From contig CM035311.1 in NCBI GenBank assembly GCA_002900995.3, positions 1,612,001-1,676,000 on the forward strand: a stretch of DNA of 64,000 nucleotides. Reading direction: 5' to 3'. Of the stretch, positions 48,826 to 62,487 are shown piece by piece. Each line of letters starts with the position of its first letter. The first letter of the stretch is position 1. The notes below the pieces were generated by a model. The model was not told the origin of the DNA, made no database searches, and was given only the letters and a program-made list of their open reading frames with translations. Source of the stretch: Ganoderma boninense (lineage: Eukaryota > Basidiomycota > Agaricomycetes > Polyporales > Polyporaceae). The translations under genes were made by a program, and so were the position numbers.

Positions 48826-49268
48826 CAGGCTGGATACCTGAAGGTGCCTTGGTGGGGCAGAATAAGAGCTCCTCGACTCTGAGCTGTGCGGGGAAGGCGG
48901 AGGGGTTCATGGAGGCGAGCAGCCAGCCTGAGCCAGGTACGGATACGATAGGCATCGCAACCGGCCGCTGGCGGTGCATGTTGAGTTTAAGTTTGCGGTC
49001 GATGAGCCTGGGCGCGGAAAGATTTGCAACTCGTCCCCGGAATACAGTGTCTGGTTGCACGATGAGAACCATCAGGGCGAAGAAGTGTCGATATCATCAA
49101 AAAGAACACAGCTGGAGACAACAGCAAAGATAGATGGGAAACCTCCTGACGAGTAGTCGCTATGCCGCGATATGGCCTTTTATGTGGGTTTTAGGGGAAG
49201 GAGAGGCTTGCTCCGAGGTAGACAAGTCGGATCTCACGTAACACGGAATCCTTCAGGTCATTGAATGT
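48826..49268. other. Spacer, possibly with an upstream exon of the preceding gene
   Basis: Contains a minus-strand ORF (49072-48749, 107 codons) with ordered-looking composition that may be a 5' exon of the Ser/Pro-rich gene. No phase-correct splice was found, so it is not annotated as coding. Confidence 0.4.
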
Positions 49269-49870
49269 TCAGACGTCGGTCGAGATGAGCATCAGGCAGG
49301 TGACGAAGACGAGGACCCCGACGAGGCTGAGAACCGCGAGATGCGACCTGCACATATGAATGGAGACAAGCAGATGGAAGGATGAGTGCCCGCGCGACGA
49401 ATGGTCTCTGGATCAGCCTGGAAGCAGGTGGACACTCACTGACTGGCCCGCAAGAAGCCTCGCTGGTTCTTCATGTCGATGTATCCCTGCCAATACTCCC
49501 AGAACCCCGCTCCGATGGCGAGCACGGCCGCGATCAGTTCTATCCACGAGATGGCGAGGCCGATGGGTGACCTAGGCGTCTGCGCCGACCCAGGATCGGA
49601 GGGTGTGGGAAGACGGGCTTGGAGGAGGAGCGAAGCGAATGAGAGGGACAAAATCAAGGCGAGGCGGAGATGGGAGAGCAGGTTGCGTTCGAGCATGGCA
49701 AAATCCCTCGCCTCACTCGTTCTGAGGGTATGTTCTCGAGCCATGGAGGGTTGCAATGATTCGGCAATGATGGTGGTGCAATGCAGAGCACGCAACGGAG
49801 CGCCCCGCCTTCTTTTGTCTTGCTGACGCCCGCCGCAGGCTGCCGCAGGTCTGAGGTCATCGTCTGTCAT
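49269..49870 (-). CDS. DUF202 small membrane protein (169 aa)
   Basis: Exons 49870-49440 and 49347-49269 join in frame to 170 codons. The DUF202 signature is clear: EARDFAMLERNLLSHLRLAL at about residues 53-72, leading straight into the first membrane helix. Three hydrophobic helices lie at about 67-87, 103-123 and 147-166, with GFWEYWQGYIDMKNQ between the second and third, as in the YidH-like family. The second exon supplies the last helix (LSLVGVLVFVTCLMLIS). DUF202 proteins are small integral membrane proteins, in fungi related to vacuolar transporter-chaperone (VTC) subunits by this domain. A start at the internal Met 43 is also possible. Confidence 0.85.
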
Positions 49871-50568
49871 CGTGCATGGCGGCTTGAAGTCCAAGTTCCT
49901 GTAAGTTACCACATGTGTTTGCCCTCACACGAATCACGAACCTTAAGCTTTTAATGCAAACGCATCAGGATCATGTCCTCTCGACAACTGACAGATGGAA
50001 GTTCAGAGCTATGCAGCTAGAGGAGACCATCGCTCGTGTGCACGCGGGAGCACTGCGATGGTGTCTCTATCATGCCCTCCCTATAGGAGTTCGAAGCACA
50101 ACCACGTCCCTGTTTGTATCCCGGACGTTTCAGAATATATATTTAACATTGCAGCCTGGTGGATGAAGTCGGATCGTACGTGTGTTCCAAGAGGCGGATG
50201 CCAACTCTCCCCCGCCAACAGAAGCTCTTGCATCCCTCCCTCCACAATATGTTTGATTGAGTCGCTGCATCCTTCCTTCCCAGCGTGATTCCACGATAGA
50301 TATGGCCACTCCACATATCATTCATTTGTCGCGCACCAGCCCCGTTTCCATGCATGCAACGCGGCGAAGGCTGTCCATGCTCGGGCTGTGAAGGCTTGAG
50401 TGCGAGTTTGGCCAGACGACATCCTTCGAGATGAGACCTGTTCGGCGCCCAGCCTGTAGTGCTCCAGGTGTGCCACCAGATGTGAGGAGACGCCTCGTTC
50501 AAGTATGATAGGCACGTAGAGGAGAGATTTGAGAAGCCGGTCCGCACAGCAAGGAGGTCGGCCGTGCT
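49871..50568. other. Intergenic region (DUF202 upstream, HUS1 3' flank)
   Basis: Both neighbours are on the minus strand. Overlapping ORFs of up to 134 codons occur at 50081-50547 but have no recognised motifs and cover the 3' flank of HUS1. Confidence 0.5.
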
Positions 50569-51862
50569 TCAGATGGGCTCGTCAAACTGCGCCGGGATGT
50601 AGAATGTGAGGACGCCGCCCGCGTCAGAGACGTCTCCGATATATACGTAGAGGATCATGCAGTGATTTGCGCATATGCCTGTGCGAGCAACGAGAGATGA
50701 GCGAGGACGTTAACATACCCACGGGGATGACATAGACGTGGCTAGACGAAGAGAAAGCGACGTACATGCAATGGTTGTAGACGAGATAGCGTGGCAGTTG
50801 AGAAACTTTGTCAGACACTTGTGCGACACCAGTATTCCGTGCATCTCGGTCGGATCCTTGTCTTCGGAGTCATCGGTGTTCTGAGTACCATTGGAGTTCC
50901 TGGCTATCGTGTGAGATCAGCCACAGCACCTTGGTAGGCTGCGAGACCGACAAACTCTGCCCAACACTCACACATAGGAGGATTAGTGAGCCCACTCCAT
51001 CCAATTTCTAGGCGCGCATTTTCTGTGCTCGTTGAAAGCTGGAGCTCGCCCGAATGGTTCGCACGGAAGTGAATACCGTCTTCTGCAAGTGGTCGCAGGC
51101 GCTCCACGACGGTGCGAAGCTTGCTGAGAGGGGGCAAGAGGATGTGAACCTGGAGTATATGCGCACACATTTCAGCCCAGTTTACGAAAGACGACGAGGA
51201 TGAAACGCACATCCGGCTCCGGACACAGAGGCTCCTTTAGACGATCAACGTCAGCGTGGCGCAGGACGTCGATAAGAAGCTGCTTGTTTATCTGGGCATT
51301 GCTACCCATGACCGTTGTACCTTGTATCTCGAAGCTCAGCACTGATTTCTTCTCGTGATTCTTGGCTAGCCTCCAGAGGAATATCAATCGTTGGATCACG
51401 CAGAAGGGATATGTCGAAGTTAGGCTTACTTCATGAGGACCTGGCAATCGGATGACAAAAACGACGGGTTTTTTGACGAGGAGGCAGCCGCAGAGTGAAG
51501 CGCAGAGAGCAGTGCGTCGGTGAAAACGGATATGGCTATCTCATTATTGGAGTTTGACTGTATGCGGTACTCGGTGAATAGAGATGAAACTTTGACCGTG
51601 CTAAATTTCCATCAGCCAGGCGTTTCTCATGATATAATCTGTAGGATTGCTCACGACCAAACTTGTATGCCGCCTTCATTAGCATCTCCTGTACAAATGA
51701 TGCGCATTTCTTGCTCTCCGAACTTGATGATGCATCTCTTCTGCAGCTTGTCGACCGACTGCACAATTTCTGCGAATATGTGTGGGCAGTAGTCAGGCAC
51801 ATGAATCGTGAACACTTACTCACGAATGTGTCTACGTTCTCAATTGCAGCTCGAAAACGCAT
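50569..51862 (-). CDS. HUS1: HUS1, 9-1-1 checkpoint clamp subunit (302 aa)
   Basis: Subunit of the PCNA-like RAD9-RAD1-HUS1 clamp that is loaded at damaged DNA and activates the ATR pathway in the nucleus. Exons: 51862-51820, 51769-51655, 51600-51430, 51370-51211, 51149-50974, 50899-50766 and 50678-50569; 303 codons. Diagnostic segments, in order: MRFRAAIENVDTFVKIVQSV, DKLQKRCIIKFGEQEMRIIC, VSSLFTEYRIQSNSNNEIAI, KKSVLSFEIQG, RLKEPLCPEPDVHILLPPL, KLRTVVERLRPLAEDGIHFR, and the final LTKFLNCHAISSTTIACICA and GGVLTFYIPA. Length and order match the family. It starts 448 bases from the divergent BTB gene. Confidence 0.95.
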
Positions 51863-52310
51863 CCTGCAACGTACCGGACCCCGGTAGATCAGTGGATGAG
51901 CTCCGAGTGCTCGCGGTGGCTCGAACGCCCAGGCGCGAAGCGCTCGTATCATCCGCGGACACGTGGTTTGGTTACGCTGAGGATCAGTGCGGCGGTGGCC
52001 TTCAACTCGTTCCTCCCTTTCTCCCCGAAGGGTCTCAAGAGGATCATCTCAGAACCGCCTTTGCTCGCGTATTCAGCCTTCCTCTCGATGACAAGACAGC
52101 GAGGGCAGGGTAGTCAACTTGTGCTGCTGCAGGATGGCGGTATGCCACGTTCTGAGAACTTGAGGTCACCTCCGTGTACGGGGAATGGGGCTTGCATGAG
52201 GTATGCTGCGGTAAACTGAACACTTATCATCTCCTCCTTTCCCTCCAAGGAATCAAAGCTGCTAGCCGTTCCATTCACAGCCATCTTCAGTCTTCCTCTC
52301 CTCCCTCATC
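51863..52310. promoter_or_regulatory. Divergent promoter region between HUS1 and the BTB gene
   Basis: 448 bases that must hold the promoters of both genes. No convincing TATA box. CT-rich runs at about 52228-52250 and 52290-52310 precede the BTB start. Confidence 0.45.
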
Positions 52311-53926
52311 ATGGCCACATCGTCCACTCCAACTGCACAGGGCACAGCTCCCGCGACTCGCCTGGCGTCCTCGCCGTTCAACAAGCCCGAGGCCGACATC
52401 ATCCTTCGCAGTGGCGATGGCGTCGACTTCTGCGTGCGCCGTCACATCCTGTTCGAAGCCTCCCCAGTCTTCGAGTCCATCCTCTCCATCCCGCAACCCT
52501 CCACCGATCTTCGTCCGATCGTAGAACTCGCCGAAGACGAGACAACTCTCGATACCATCTTACGCATTTGTTATCCCATCGTCAGGCCTAAAGTGTCCTC
52601 ACAGTGGGATGACATGGAACGAGCTGTGAAGGCAGCGCAGAAGTACGAGATGGAGCTGCCTCTATCTGTGCTCACGGATGAGCTACTCGAGCTCGCCAAG
52701 ACCTCCCCGTTCGCGGTGTGGGCAGTTGCATGTCGTACTGGGCTGGAGAATGTAGTGCGTCACGCGAGAGCCATGCTCAAAGAGCCGTTGGAGGTCGAGG
52801 TTGGCCACTTGGGCGGCGTGTCAGCAGGAGACTACTTCCGCCTCGTCGATTTCCATCGCAAAGGAGGAAAGGCGGCCGAAAGCCCTGGATCCCCAGTCTC
52901 GGGCGAAGCATCTTCGGAGAGGTCTGCATCGGCTGCCATCTCATTTCCCTCCGACATGCCCATTCCGGACCTTGTCTGTGTATCGTCCGATGGCGTGGAG
53001 ATCCCTGTACACAAAGCTTGCGTGGGGTCTGCGTCTCCGGTCCTCCGGGAACGGATTACAAAGGTCTCCAACATCACTGAGGCAGGGCATCCCATCCTTT
53101 CGTTCAGCGAACGATCGGGCGTCCTCGCGGACCTACTGAGACTGTGCTATCCAGACAGAAACCTTTTGGACCTCCCAGTGAATCCTTCCAAACTCGCCCA
53201 CATCGTCGTAGCACTCGACAAATACCAGATGGATGAGATTCGCCCGGCCGTCTTCGGGCACTGGAAGACGGTCGCCAAAGCTGATCCCATCCGAGCTTAC
53301 CTTGCCGCCGCCCGTGGAGACCTGCGGGATTGCGCTGAGGTTGCTGCCCAGTACGCTCTCCGACACCCAATCGAGGGACGGTATGTTGCAGACATGGAGT
53401 TTTCCCCGGCCCTGGCCTACCACCACCTGCTTGTCTATCACTCCTCATGCCGGATGATTGCAAAACGGATGCTTCACAACGTCCTCCCATCCCCAGACTT
53501 GAAAGATGACAGTCAGGCAGTGAGTTCCGACACGCGGGACCCGAACGCCTTGGTACTAGAGGCATACGCCAAAGCTCGAAAGAACCATGCGAAAGCTCGA
53601 CTAGGAGTGTGCCCAACGCTTCCGCCCGCCACGCCCTCACGAACGCCCCAAGACGCGTGGCTCAAGTCCTACGTTGAAGGCCTGATGGCCAGGGCGGATA
53701 CCCACTGGGACCATTCTACATCGTCCCCAACGGTTTTCGAGATGGCGATCGCGAAGGGAAGCCTGTGGTGCACTTCTTGCTACGACTTCGCAATAAAGCT
53801 CTCTGCTGCCAATGCAACACTGCAGGGTATTCGTGATCAGATCGTACATGTAAGCCTGCTTGACACTGTGGATCCATACCTACCGTACACCGCTGACTTT
53901 TCATCCAGGTGCCGCTTGGTTTCTAG
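52311..53926 (+). CDS. Protein with two BTB/POZ domains (518 aa)
   Basis: BTB/POZ domains mediate dimerisation and often recruit CUL3 ubiquitin ligases. The first is at about residues 25-130 (ADIILRSGDGVDFCVRRHIL, FEASPVFESIL). A second, similar one starts near residue 220 (PDLVCVSSDGVEIPVHKACV, then SPVLRERI). Helical BACK-like stretches follow each. The main exon 52311-53849 is 513 codons. A short last exon, 53909-53926, gives the ending VPLGF, as often seen in agaricomycete BTB proteins. Without that splice the frame would run to 53936 with an unrelated ending. The target or partner is unknown. Confidence 0.85.
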
Positions 53927-54148
53927 CCCTGCCTGAACATGATTTTTACCTGGACTGCAGGGCTAAGGAACGCCCAGGGATAGGGTCCATTTCACTCGAC
54001 CCTTTCCCTTACCTTGAACACGGACTGTCTTCTGTATGTATCCAAGATTCAGTGGCTGACAAAAACGAGTTCATCCTGTAAACGGCCGGGCGAGTCCCAA
54101 AGCCACGGTCCATACGTACGATAATTTGTACAACAGAGAGAAAGCTGC
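53927..54148. other. Short convergent intergenic spacer
   Basis: 222 bases between the stop codons of the BTB gene and the next minus-strand gene. Nothing recognisable. Confidence 0.5.
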
Positions 54149-56563
54149 CTAGCGTGCTGACAGAAACCGAGCGCTGAGGTGCTCAAGGCGCATCCTCTCC
54201 GTACGCAAATAACATAGTACATCAGAGCGCGTCGTGTCCGTCGTCACCGCAAGCCCAGCACCTCCTGCTGTCCAGGTCGTCAGCTCACTCGTGAACCGCG
54301 ACCCAGACCCCGCGCCGCCGCTCGACCTGCCGCGCACGCATGCGCTGCTGCCGCAGGTCGCTCATCATGTTCCGCGCGACAGGCGACAGCTCCGAGCTCG
54401 ACGCGGGCGACGGCGGCTCTGCGAGGATGCGCGCGCGCACCGGCGTCTGCATCAGCGGGATCGGGCGGGCATCGAAGGCGCGGCGGGCGGCCTTGGAGAG
54501 CGAGGGGGGCGGGCTCGGGGTGTTTTCCTTGTCGCGCGCGACGTGCTCGGGCTTCGTGGAGCGCTTGCGCGGGGGCCTTGGTCCGTGTTTGGCTGCGGGC
54601 TCGTGGGGGGCGGACGAGGATGCGGACGGGCCGGTGGAGGTGAAGGCGGAGGGGCCTTTGAGGAAGGCGGCGGTAGCGCCTTCTAGGAATGCGTCGACGT
54701 CGCGCCCGGAGGAGCGGGACGTCGCGCGGCGGTGCTGACGCTGGGGAATGCTGGTGAACGCTTCGCGCGGGTGAGTGGGAATTTCTGCATGTTTCGAAGC
54801 TACGTTGTCGGAGCTTCTGCTAGGCCCAGGTTGGTCGTCGACATGGGTGGGGGCGCCGTCCAGGTCCACAGGCGACGGCGTATCGTGCCTGCCTATGGAG
54901 TGCGGACGGGGCCTCGGCCCTCGTGGAATGCGACTCGCGGGTAGCTTAGTGCTGTTGCTAGTCGATAGCGACGAGCCGGTCGTGTGGCTAGTGGCATGTG
55001 TAGTGCCGGTGTGGTTTGAGGTGATCTCGTTAACGAGGTCGCTATCCAACTCTTTTGCAGAGTCGGCGTTCATCAGAAGGTTGAGCGAAGTAGTAGATGC
55101 TGCAAAAGCAGTAGAGAGTTTCGTCATCGTCGCAGTCTGGATCTGGGCGTGAGAGGTGGTGGAGTTGGTATCGCTGGAGGTCAGTTGGGTAGAAGAATGA
55201 CTGGTATTGGCAGAGTGTGTCGCGTCGGTGTTCTCACCGAAGGAAGTGTCGTGTGGGTGGAGGAAATCATCGTGAGGAGCTCGGGTAGAGCTCCCAGTGG
55301 TGTCAGGGGTGATCGCTTGGGGTGGGGGTGGAAGGTCTCGCTCTTTGACGGTGAGGGTGTTGCGACGACTTAGAAAGCCGAACACCTCAGAAGCTCGCTG
55401 AGGTGTCTTGGGGTCGGGAAGAAGAGGGGTTGGATCGGAAACAACCTCGATTACGGGGATGTCCTTAACCTCTTCCTCGCTCACTTCGACTTCCATCGAC
55501 GAGATCGCAGGGTTGTTGGTACTCGAGTCGTGATCAAGGGAAGAGAGGGTGATGTCGTGTGTAGCGACGAGTGGTTCCGAAAGAGTGTCAGGGAAGAGAG
55601 TGTCCTTTGGAGTCTCAACATTGGGTGTAGTTGGGGAGGGAAGGGAAGAGTCGTCGCCGAGTTGTTCACTGGGATAGAGGTGAGCTTGGTTCATGGTGAA
55701 CGCCAAGGTCTGGAAAAAGCTTACTCTAAGAATCGTTCAGCCCAAGAGAGGTCACCTTCAGTAGTGTTGTTTACTGCGAAGGTGGCCTCGGCCCCCAAAA
55801 GTTGGCGGAAGGTTGAGCCGGTGCGTGGCCTGGGTGCGCGTCCCTCAATAGCTGGAGAAGTGGGATCGGGAGACGGCGGGTCATTAGCGAAGACATGCGA
55901 GTCAAGGCAGCCGTGATCGTCATAGAGATCGAGCAAGCTGGCAACAGACGGATCCCTACGGAGCTTGTAAAGTCGGGATGTGTCCTTTGGAGTGAAGTTG
56001 ACGGCTTTGAGACGAGGCTGTTGCGTAGGTTCTTCGTCGTCCTCATCATCTGAAGGATCGTGCTCTACGGGCTCGGGAGTAGTGGGAGGCTGTTTGCGAC
56101 GAGGTCTGGTTGGGGATGAGGGAGGATTCGCTCGAGGGAACTCTGTGCGTGAATGGGTTGTACGGCCGTGGACCTTGACGAGGTATGTGCCGCTACGGGA
56201 GAGACCGGGGGTGGTTGCAACAGTAACTAATGAGGGTGTTGGGGTTAAAGGAGGGGTGGCCAAAAAGTCATGGACCGAGTGGGCTGTGTAGGGCTCAGAT
56301 ATGTGGGAGAAAAGGAGAGTAGCGAGGAACTCACGAAGGGGAGGGAGGGGAGGGAGATTGGTGTAGTCAATGGCAGACATAACGGAGAACTTGGTGGATG
56401 AGGAGCGTAGGAGCTTGTTTGCATTAGAGTCGACATCGTGGGGGAGCTGGTCTGCAAGGATGCGACCTTCTCCGTCGACGCGAGCAGCGGCAGCGGCCTG
56501 CTTCTTCTTGTTCTTCCTGGACTTGCTACTACCGAGAGAGAGGAAACGCTTGAGGAAACCCAT
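54149..56563 (-). CDS. Disordered protein with basic N-terminal anchor (754 aa)
   Basis: Exons 56563-55725, 55668-54289 and 54194-54149 join to 755 codons. The N-terminus, MGFLKRFLSLGSSKSRKNKK, combines a Gly-2 and a polybasic stretch, which suggests membrane attachment; myristoylation is inference. An ordered block follows: FSVMSAIDYTNLPPLPPLRE, HISEPYTAHSVHDFLATPP, GTYLVKVHGRTTHSRTEFPR and KDTSRLYKLRRDPSVASLLD. The second half is Ser/Thr-rich, with islands such as RASEVFGFLSRRNTLTVKER and RDVDAFLEGATAAFLKGPSA. The end has VARNMMSDLRQQRMRARQVE and HLSARFLSAR. It reads like a signalling or polarity scaffold of an agaricomycete-specific family. No enzyme domain is visible. Confidence 0.75.
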
Positions 56564-57137
56564 GGTGCGGAGAAGAACGAATGGTGAACGAGGGTATCGT
56601 GGCGGACTCTTGAGGGGGACGTCGTAAGAAGGGGAAAGCGAACCGTGCGTCCATTCCCCGAATTCGAACCACTCGCTCGACGCGTCATATCACGTGGCCG
56701 TGTATTCTGCAGACCCACGCGACGGCCACGCGAGCATCCAGTACCAGTCCTCGCCCTGTCTTCCAGTGCTACTTACACCGTCTGTTCCCACCTTTCATAC
56801 CGCAGGAGGTGCTATGACACTGTCGTCGCTGGCCTACCGTCCGAATCCTCGTCGGCATTCGGCTCAACCAGCGACGGGCCGGCACGGCTGTCCCTTGCCG
56901 TGGGGGATGATCGCACTGATTCCGGTCCGTCATCCTGCCTCCGACCATTGGCCATGGTCATGGTCCGTGAGCCTGAGGCCATTCCACCTCTTGCCGCGCC
57001 TAGGACCCTTGCCCCAGACCATGTAATCCACCCTCCCTCGATCCTATAAATCCCCGCAATGGCCCCGCTCACATCCCCGACCGACCCCACACCCTCTCCC
57101 CACCCCATCCACCCCTCCCCATCTCCCCACAGTTCTC
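56564..57137. other. Divergent intergenic region upstream of xylulokinase
   Basis: Promoter region of the disordered-protein gene (-) and of xylulokinase (+). A TATAAA lies at 57045-57050. Confidence 0.55.
57045..57050 (+). promoter_or_regulatory. TATA box of the xylulokinase gene
   Basis: TATAAA 88 bases upstream of the start codon, followed by a C-rich leader that is typical of expressed fungal genes. Confidence 0.5.
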
Positions 57138-59101
<1,964 letters not shown>

Positions 59102-59363
59102 GGGGTTTGCTCTGTTGAAGGTTTTCTTCTTTGGGTCTCTCTATTTTTTAGGTGTTCAGATAGATGCGTTGGGATCGGTGGGCAAACATGGACTAGGACT
59201 ACCGCGCGGACTAGAGGAGACCTTTACTGTTGGGATGCAGAGTACATGCAGCCTACATCAAAAATAACATGTTCATACGGTTCCAAACCAAGAAAATGTT
59301 GATTGTCCAAGAAATACAGTACAACGCTCAATTGATTTACAAAATTCCTGCGAGACATACTAT
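59102..59363. other. Short convergent spacer (xylulokinase / GH127)
   Basis: 262 bases between two stop codons; AT-richer, probably the 3' untranslated regions of both genes. Confidence 0.55.
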
Positions 59364-62300
59364 TCAAGCGCTGATCTGGAAAGTGGGGAACTCAGAGATG
59401 CGGAGCTTGGTGGCCTGGTCGCGAGGGTCAAAGCGGTCAGTCGCACTTGTCATTGAAAAAATCGAAGGGAGCAACACACGTACCCCATACGGTGACAGAG
59501 TGATGTTCACAGGAGCCCCAGTGCATGCTGGGTTCTCAGGCGGGGATGTCGCAAAAGTATCGCCAGCGAGGCCCCAAGTGATAGGACACGCAGTCACGGT
59601 GATCGTGTATGGCGACAACCCAAAGTCGAAGATGGGCGAGGGCAGTGTCCCGTTCGGTGGGGGTTTCGCCTGGAAGGTCAAGGTCGACGGGTCGATGGCG
59701 TACTCCCAGGCGGCAGTCGCATCGAACTCGAGATCAACCGCGAGCGACTCGTTGGCGTTCTGGCTGAGGACCTTCTGGCTACGCTGGATGTCGAGTGCAT
59801 AGTGGAGCGGTCCGCGGTGAACGGCGACGGAGCCGTGAGGGCGGCTCTCTGCACGCAATGGGTCAGTGAATGGTATAGGGGCCCCGGGAAGAAGCGGATT
59901 TTCTGACCGATTGTGATCTCCGCGGGGAGGTTCAGCACAAAATTCGTCGAGCCAGCTTGAACAGATACGGATTGCAGACCGTCGGTTGGTTGAACTGCAC
60001 TCGGCTCTTGGCCGTTGATGGCGATGGTTCCGTTGCTGGCCCAACTTGGGATTCGGACATAGTACGTGAACGGTTTATCAGCCGTGATCGTCGTCGTGAG
60101 CGAGTCGCTGAATGGATAGTTAGTGTCAACGGACACCGCGACTTTGTTGTCTGCACAATCCCGTCTGTCAGCGATGCAGAGAGGGTGAATAGGGCATCGT
60201 TCAATATTCTCTGACCATTGGCAAGGGTCGTGTTCACGCTGTAAGGTCCAAGGTACACGTGCACGAGTGACGTCTTGTCGGCGGTGGTGGCGAAGGCGTT
60301 GCTAATGAACTTGGGCCAACCTTGGGGGTGGTTAACGGTGCAGCATCTGATTGTCGAAAACATGAGTCACTGGTCTTGCGCCGGCTCTTTGGGGGAAAAG
60401 CTCACGGATAGTTTGGCTCGAGGCCGAACACATTAGAGTAAGCCCTGTCAAGTCAAATCAGAACCATATCACAAGCCTTGTTGCAAAGCATACCCATCTC
60501 TGGGGAACGGATCACTGAAGAAGACGCTAGTATGAGTGCTAAAAATGCATATGCCAGGACGGTTAAACATACGGATTCATGTTCTTCGCAGCGACTTGAT
60601 TCTGCTGCTGCAAATACTGGCGAGACCATTTGCATGTTAGCCTTTGCACATAGAAATAGAGATGTAGCTTTACCTCCGGTGAGCGTTGCCGGCAGGGCAT
60701 TGTATGTTATACGTTCCACCTGGAAGAGGGAGTAGTCAGTTCCATCTGACTTCGTAGCTAGAGAAGGCCTTCGTCACGACGCACCCCATCTGCATACTTG
60801 AGGTCGCCGATGACTTGATACATGTAGGTCCCACTGCGGAACGGTGAAATCATAAAAATGTCAAGATTATGAAGTTGAAGTGACTTACGAGAACATTAAC
60901 TCCTGTAAGAAACCACGATATCAGAGGCGCGGAGTTTGTGAAGGACGACCTTATCCTACGTACCACGACGAGACAGAGTTCCGAACTATGGCAGCCTGCT
61001 CGTGAGTTTCCAGACTCAGATGCTACAGCCATGCGACATACCCGCGAACTGCTTCTAGACCTGCCAGGTATTCATCTGCACCAAACACCCCGGATGGACG
61101 ACCGTGGTACTTGAAAAGAATGTCCCAGGCAGCGCTCGCGGCAGCGATGTCTAGCGCAGAGGACGACGTCGGTTCCCGTCTGACGCTGTGATTAAGTTGG
61201 ACGTACCAGATTGATTCTTTGTGAAGCGATATGAAGCGGGAAAAGTCTTGAGAGCCTCCGCAACGTTGACGCCGTGCCAGGCAACGTCCGAGATGGGGCT
61301 GTTCATGCCATCCGTGGCTGTAGTGGGGAAGTTCTGAACCCAGTGAAGTGTGATACCGGTCCCTCTGCACGGCCTCGCCCGCAGCGGTGGCATAACACGT
61401 ACCTCTGGAGCAAAGATGGTATCCCAAGGGTCGCCCGTTGCTTTCAGGGTCTCCATCATGTTGAGCAGGTCATTCTCCTTCCCGTTGGGGTAGAAGTCGT
61501 ACAGCCTGCCAAACTTTCAATGAAACAAACGCCGCAAGATGCGAGGACGCCTCATACCATTGCAAAGCAATGACAAACTCCATCCAGCGGGCCTTGCCCC
61601 ATTGTTCTAAGCCAGTACCATTCTGCTGTAGCATGCTGTCTGAAAGGGCGACGAACTTGTATAATGCGTCCACGATCTTGTCCGTCTGGGTCGGGTCCGC
61701 CTCCACCATCTGGATCGCGCCGAGCAGGAACGGATACCTGTGCGGCGCATATTGTACAGCAGCCCGATCAGCACCGTGATCAGAGACACACTTACCTGCC
61801 CCAAAGATAGCGCGGCTTAGATGAGTCAAGCACCTCAGGTCCGATCCAGCCCGTGGAATCTTGATGATCCAGAACGTAATCGAGGAAATATTGAATGCGG
61901 GATTGGAGTGTCGGGTCGTCGGAGAGTACGGCGGTGGGCACCATTCCGTTCTGCATTGGCCTCGGTCAGCACAACGGTAAGATGGTCGTGGAACATTCGC
62001 TACATACAAACCAATAGCTACCAGCTAGAAAGGGTGTTAGGCATGCATTACGTCCAGAAGACTAAACAATTCATACCTTCTTCCAAGTTGGAGTAGAATG
62101 ATGAACCACCTGTCCAGTCGCTATCCGAGATGCTATATGGCGAGTCAATACGGGACTGCAATTGAGCTTGAAGGGCCTCACTATTTGTAGAAGTCGTGTT
62201 CATGTCCAGCTAGCCCGTTGGTCTGGACCAGAAGCTATGTCACATAGAGTTAGAGGTAAGCGTCGCAACAATATTGGATAACAATCGACTGCACCTGGTC

Positions 62301-62487
62301 GTACAACCATCCTACTGGTCTGACACTTCCGAGCGGTAGATTCAAGAATTTCTTTGGTGCCACTGAAATCTCACTTAGACTAGACTTTGTGGAAAATCTG
62401 GCACGGGTACGCACGTCCAGAATCATTCGAGGCACCGTTAGCCAAGGTGTACAGGGATAGATGAGCTATCGCAAGGGCGAGGAACAT
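59364..62487 (-). CDS. Secreted GH127/DUF1680 glycoside hydrolase (beta-L-arabinofuranosidase-like)
   Basis: Probable secreted enzyme that removes L-arabinofuranose from plant cell-wall or glycoprotein glycans. The first exon (62487-62415) encodes a signal peptide, [18 protein letters not shown]. The mature protein continues [100 protein letters not shown], then the family hallmark [19 protein letters not shown] with its paired cysteines near 60345. The C-terminal beta domain has [15 protein letters not shown] and [16 protein letters not shown]. More than a dozen small exons are interrupted by introns of about 50-60 nt. I traced the family segments in order but not every junction, so the exact length is not given. 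The last intron removes about 59530-59420 and the protein ends TFQISA. Confidence 0.85.

Noticed and set aside
54234..55152. Plus-strand ORFs opposite the disordered-protein gene
   Set aside because: Arg/Gly-rich antisense shadows of a Ser/Pro-rich coding strand; the minus strand has coherent exons.
56650..56690. B-box-like GGTTCGAATTC on the minus strand
   Set aside because: No stems pair around it and no A box is upstream; chance match.
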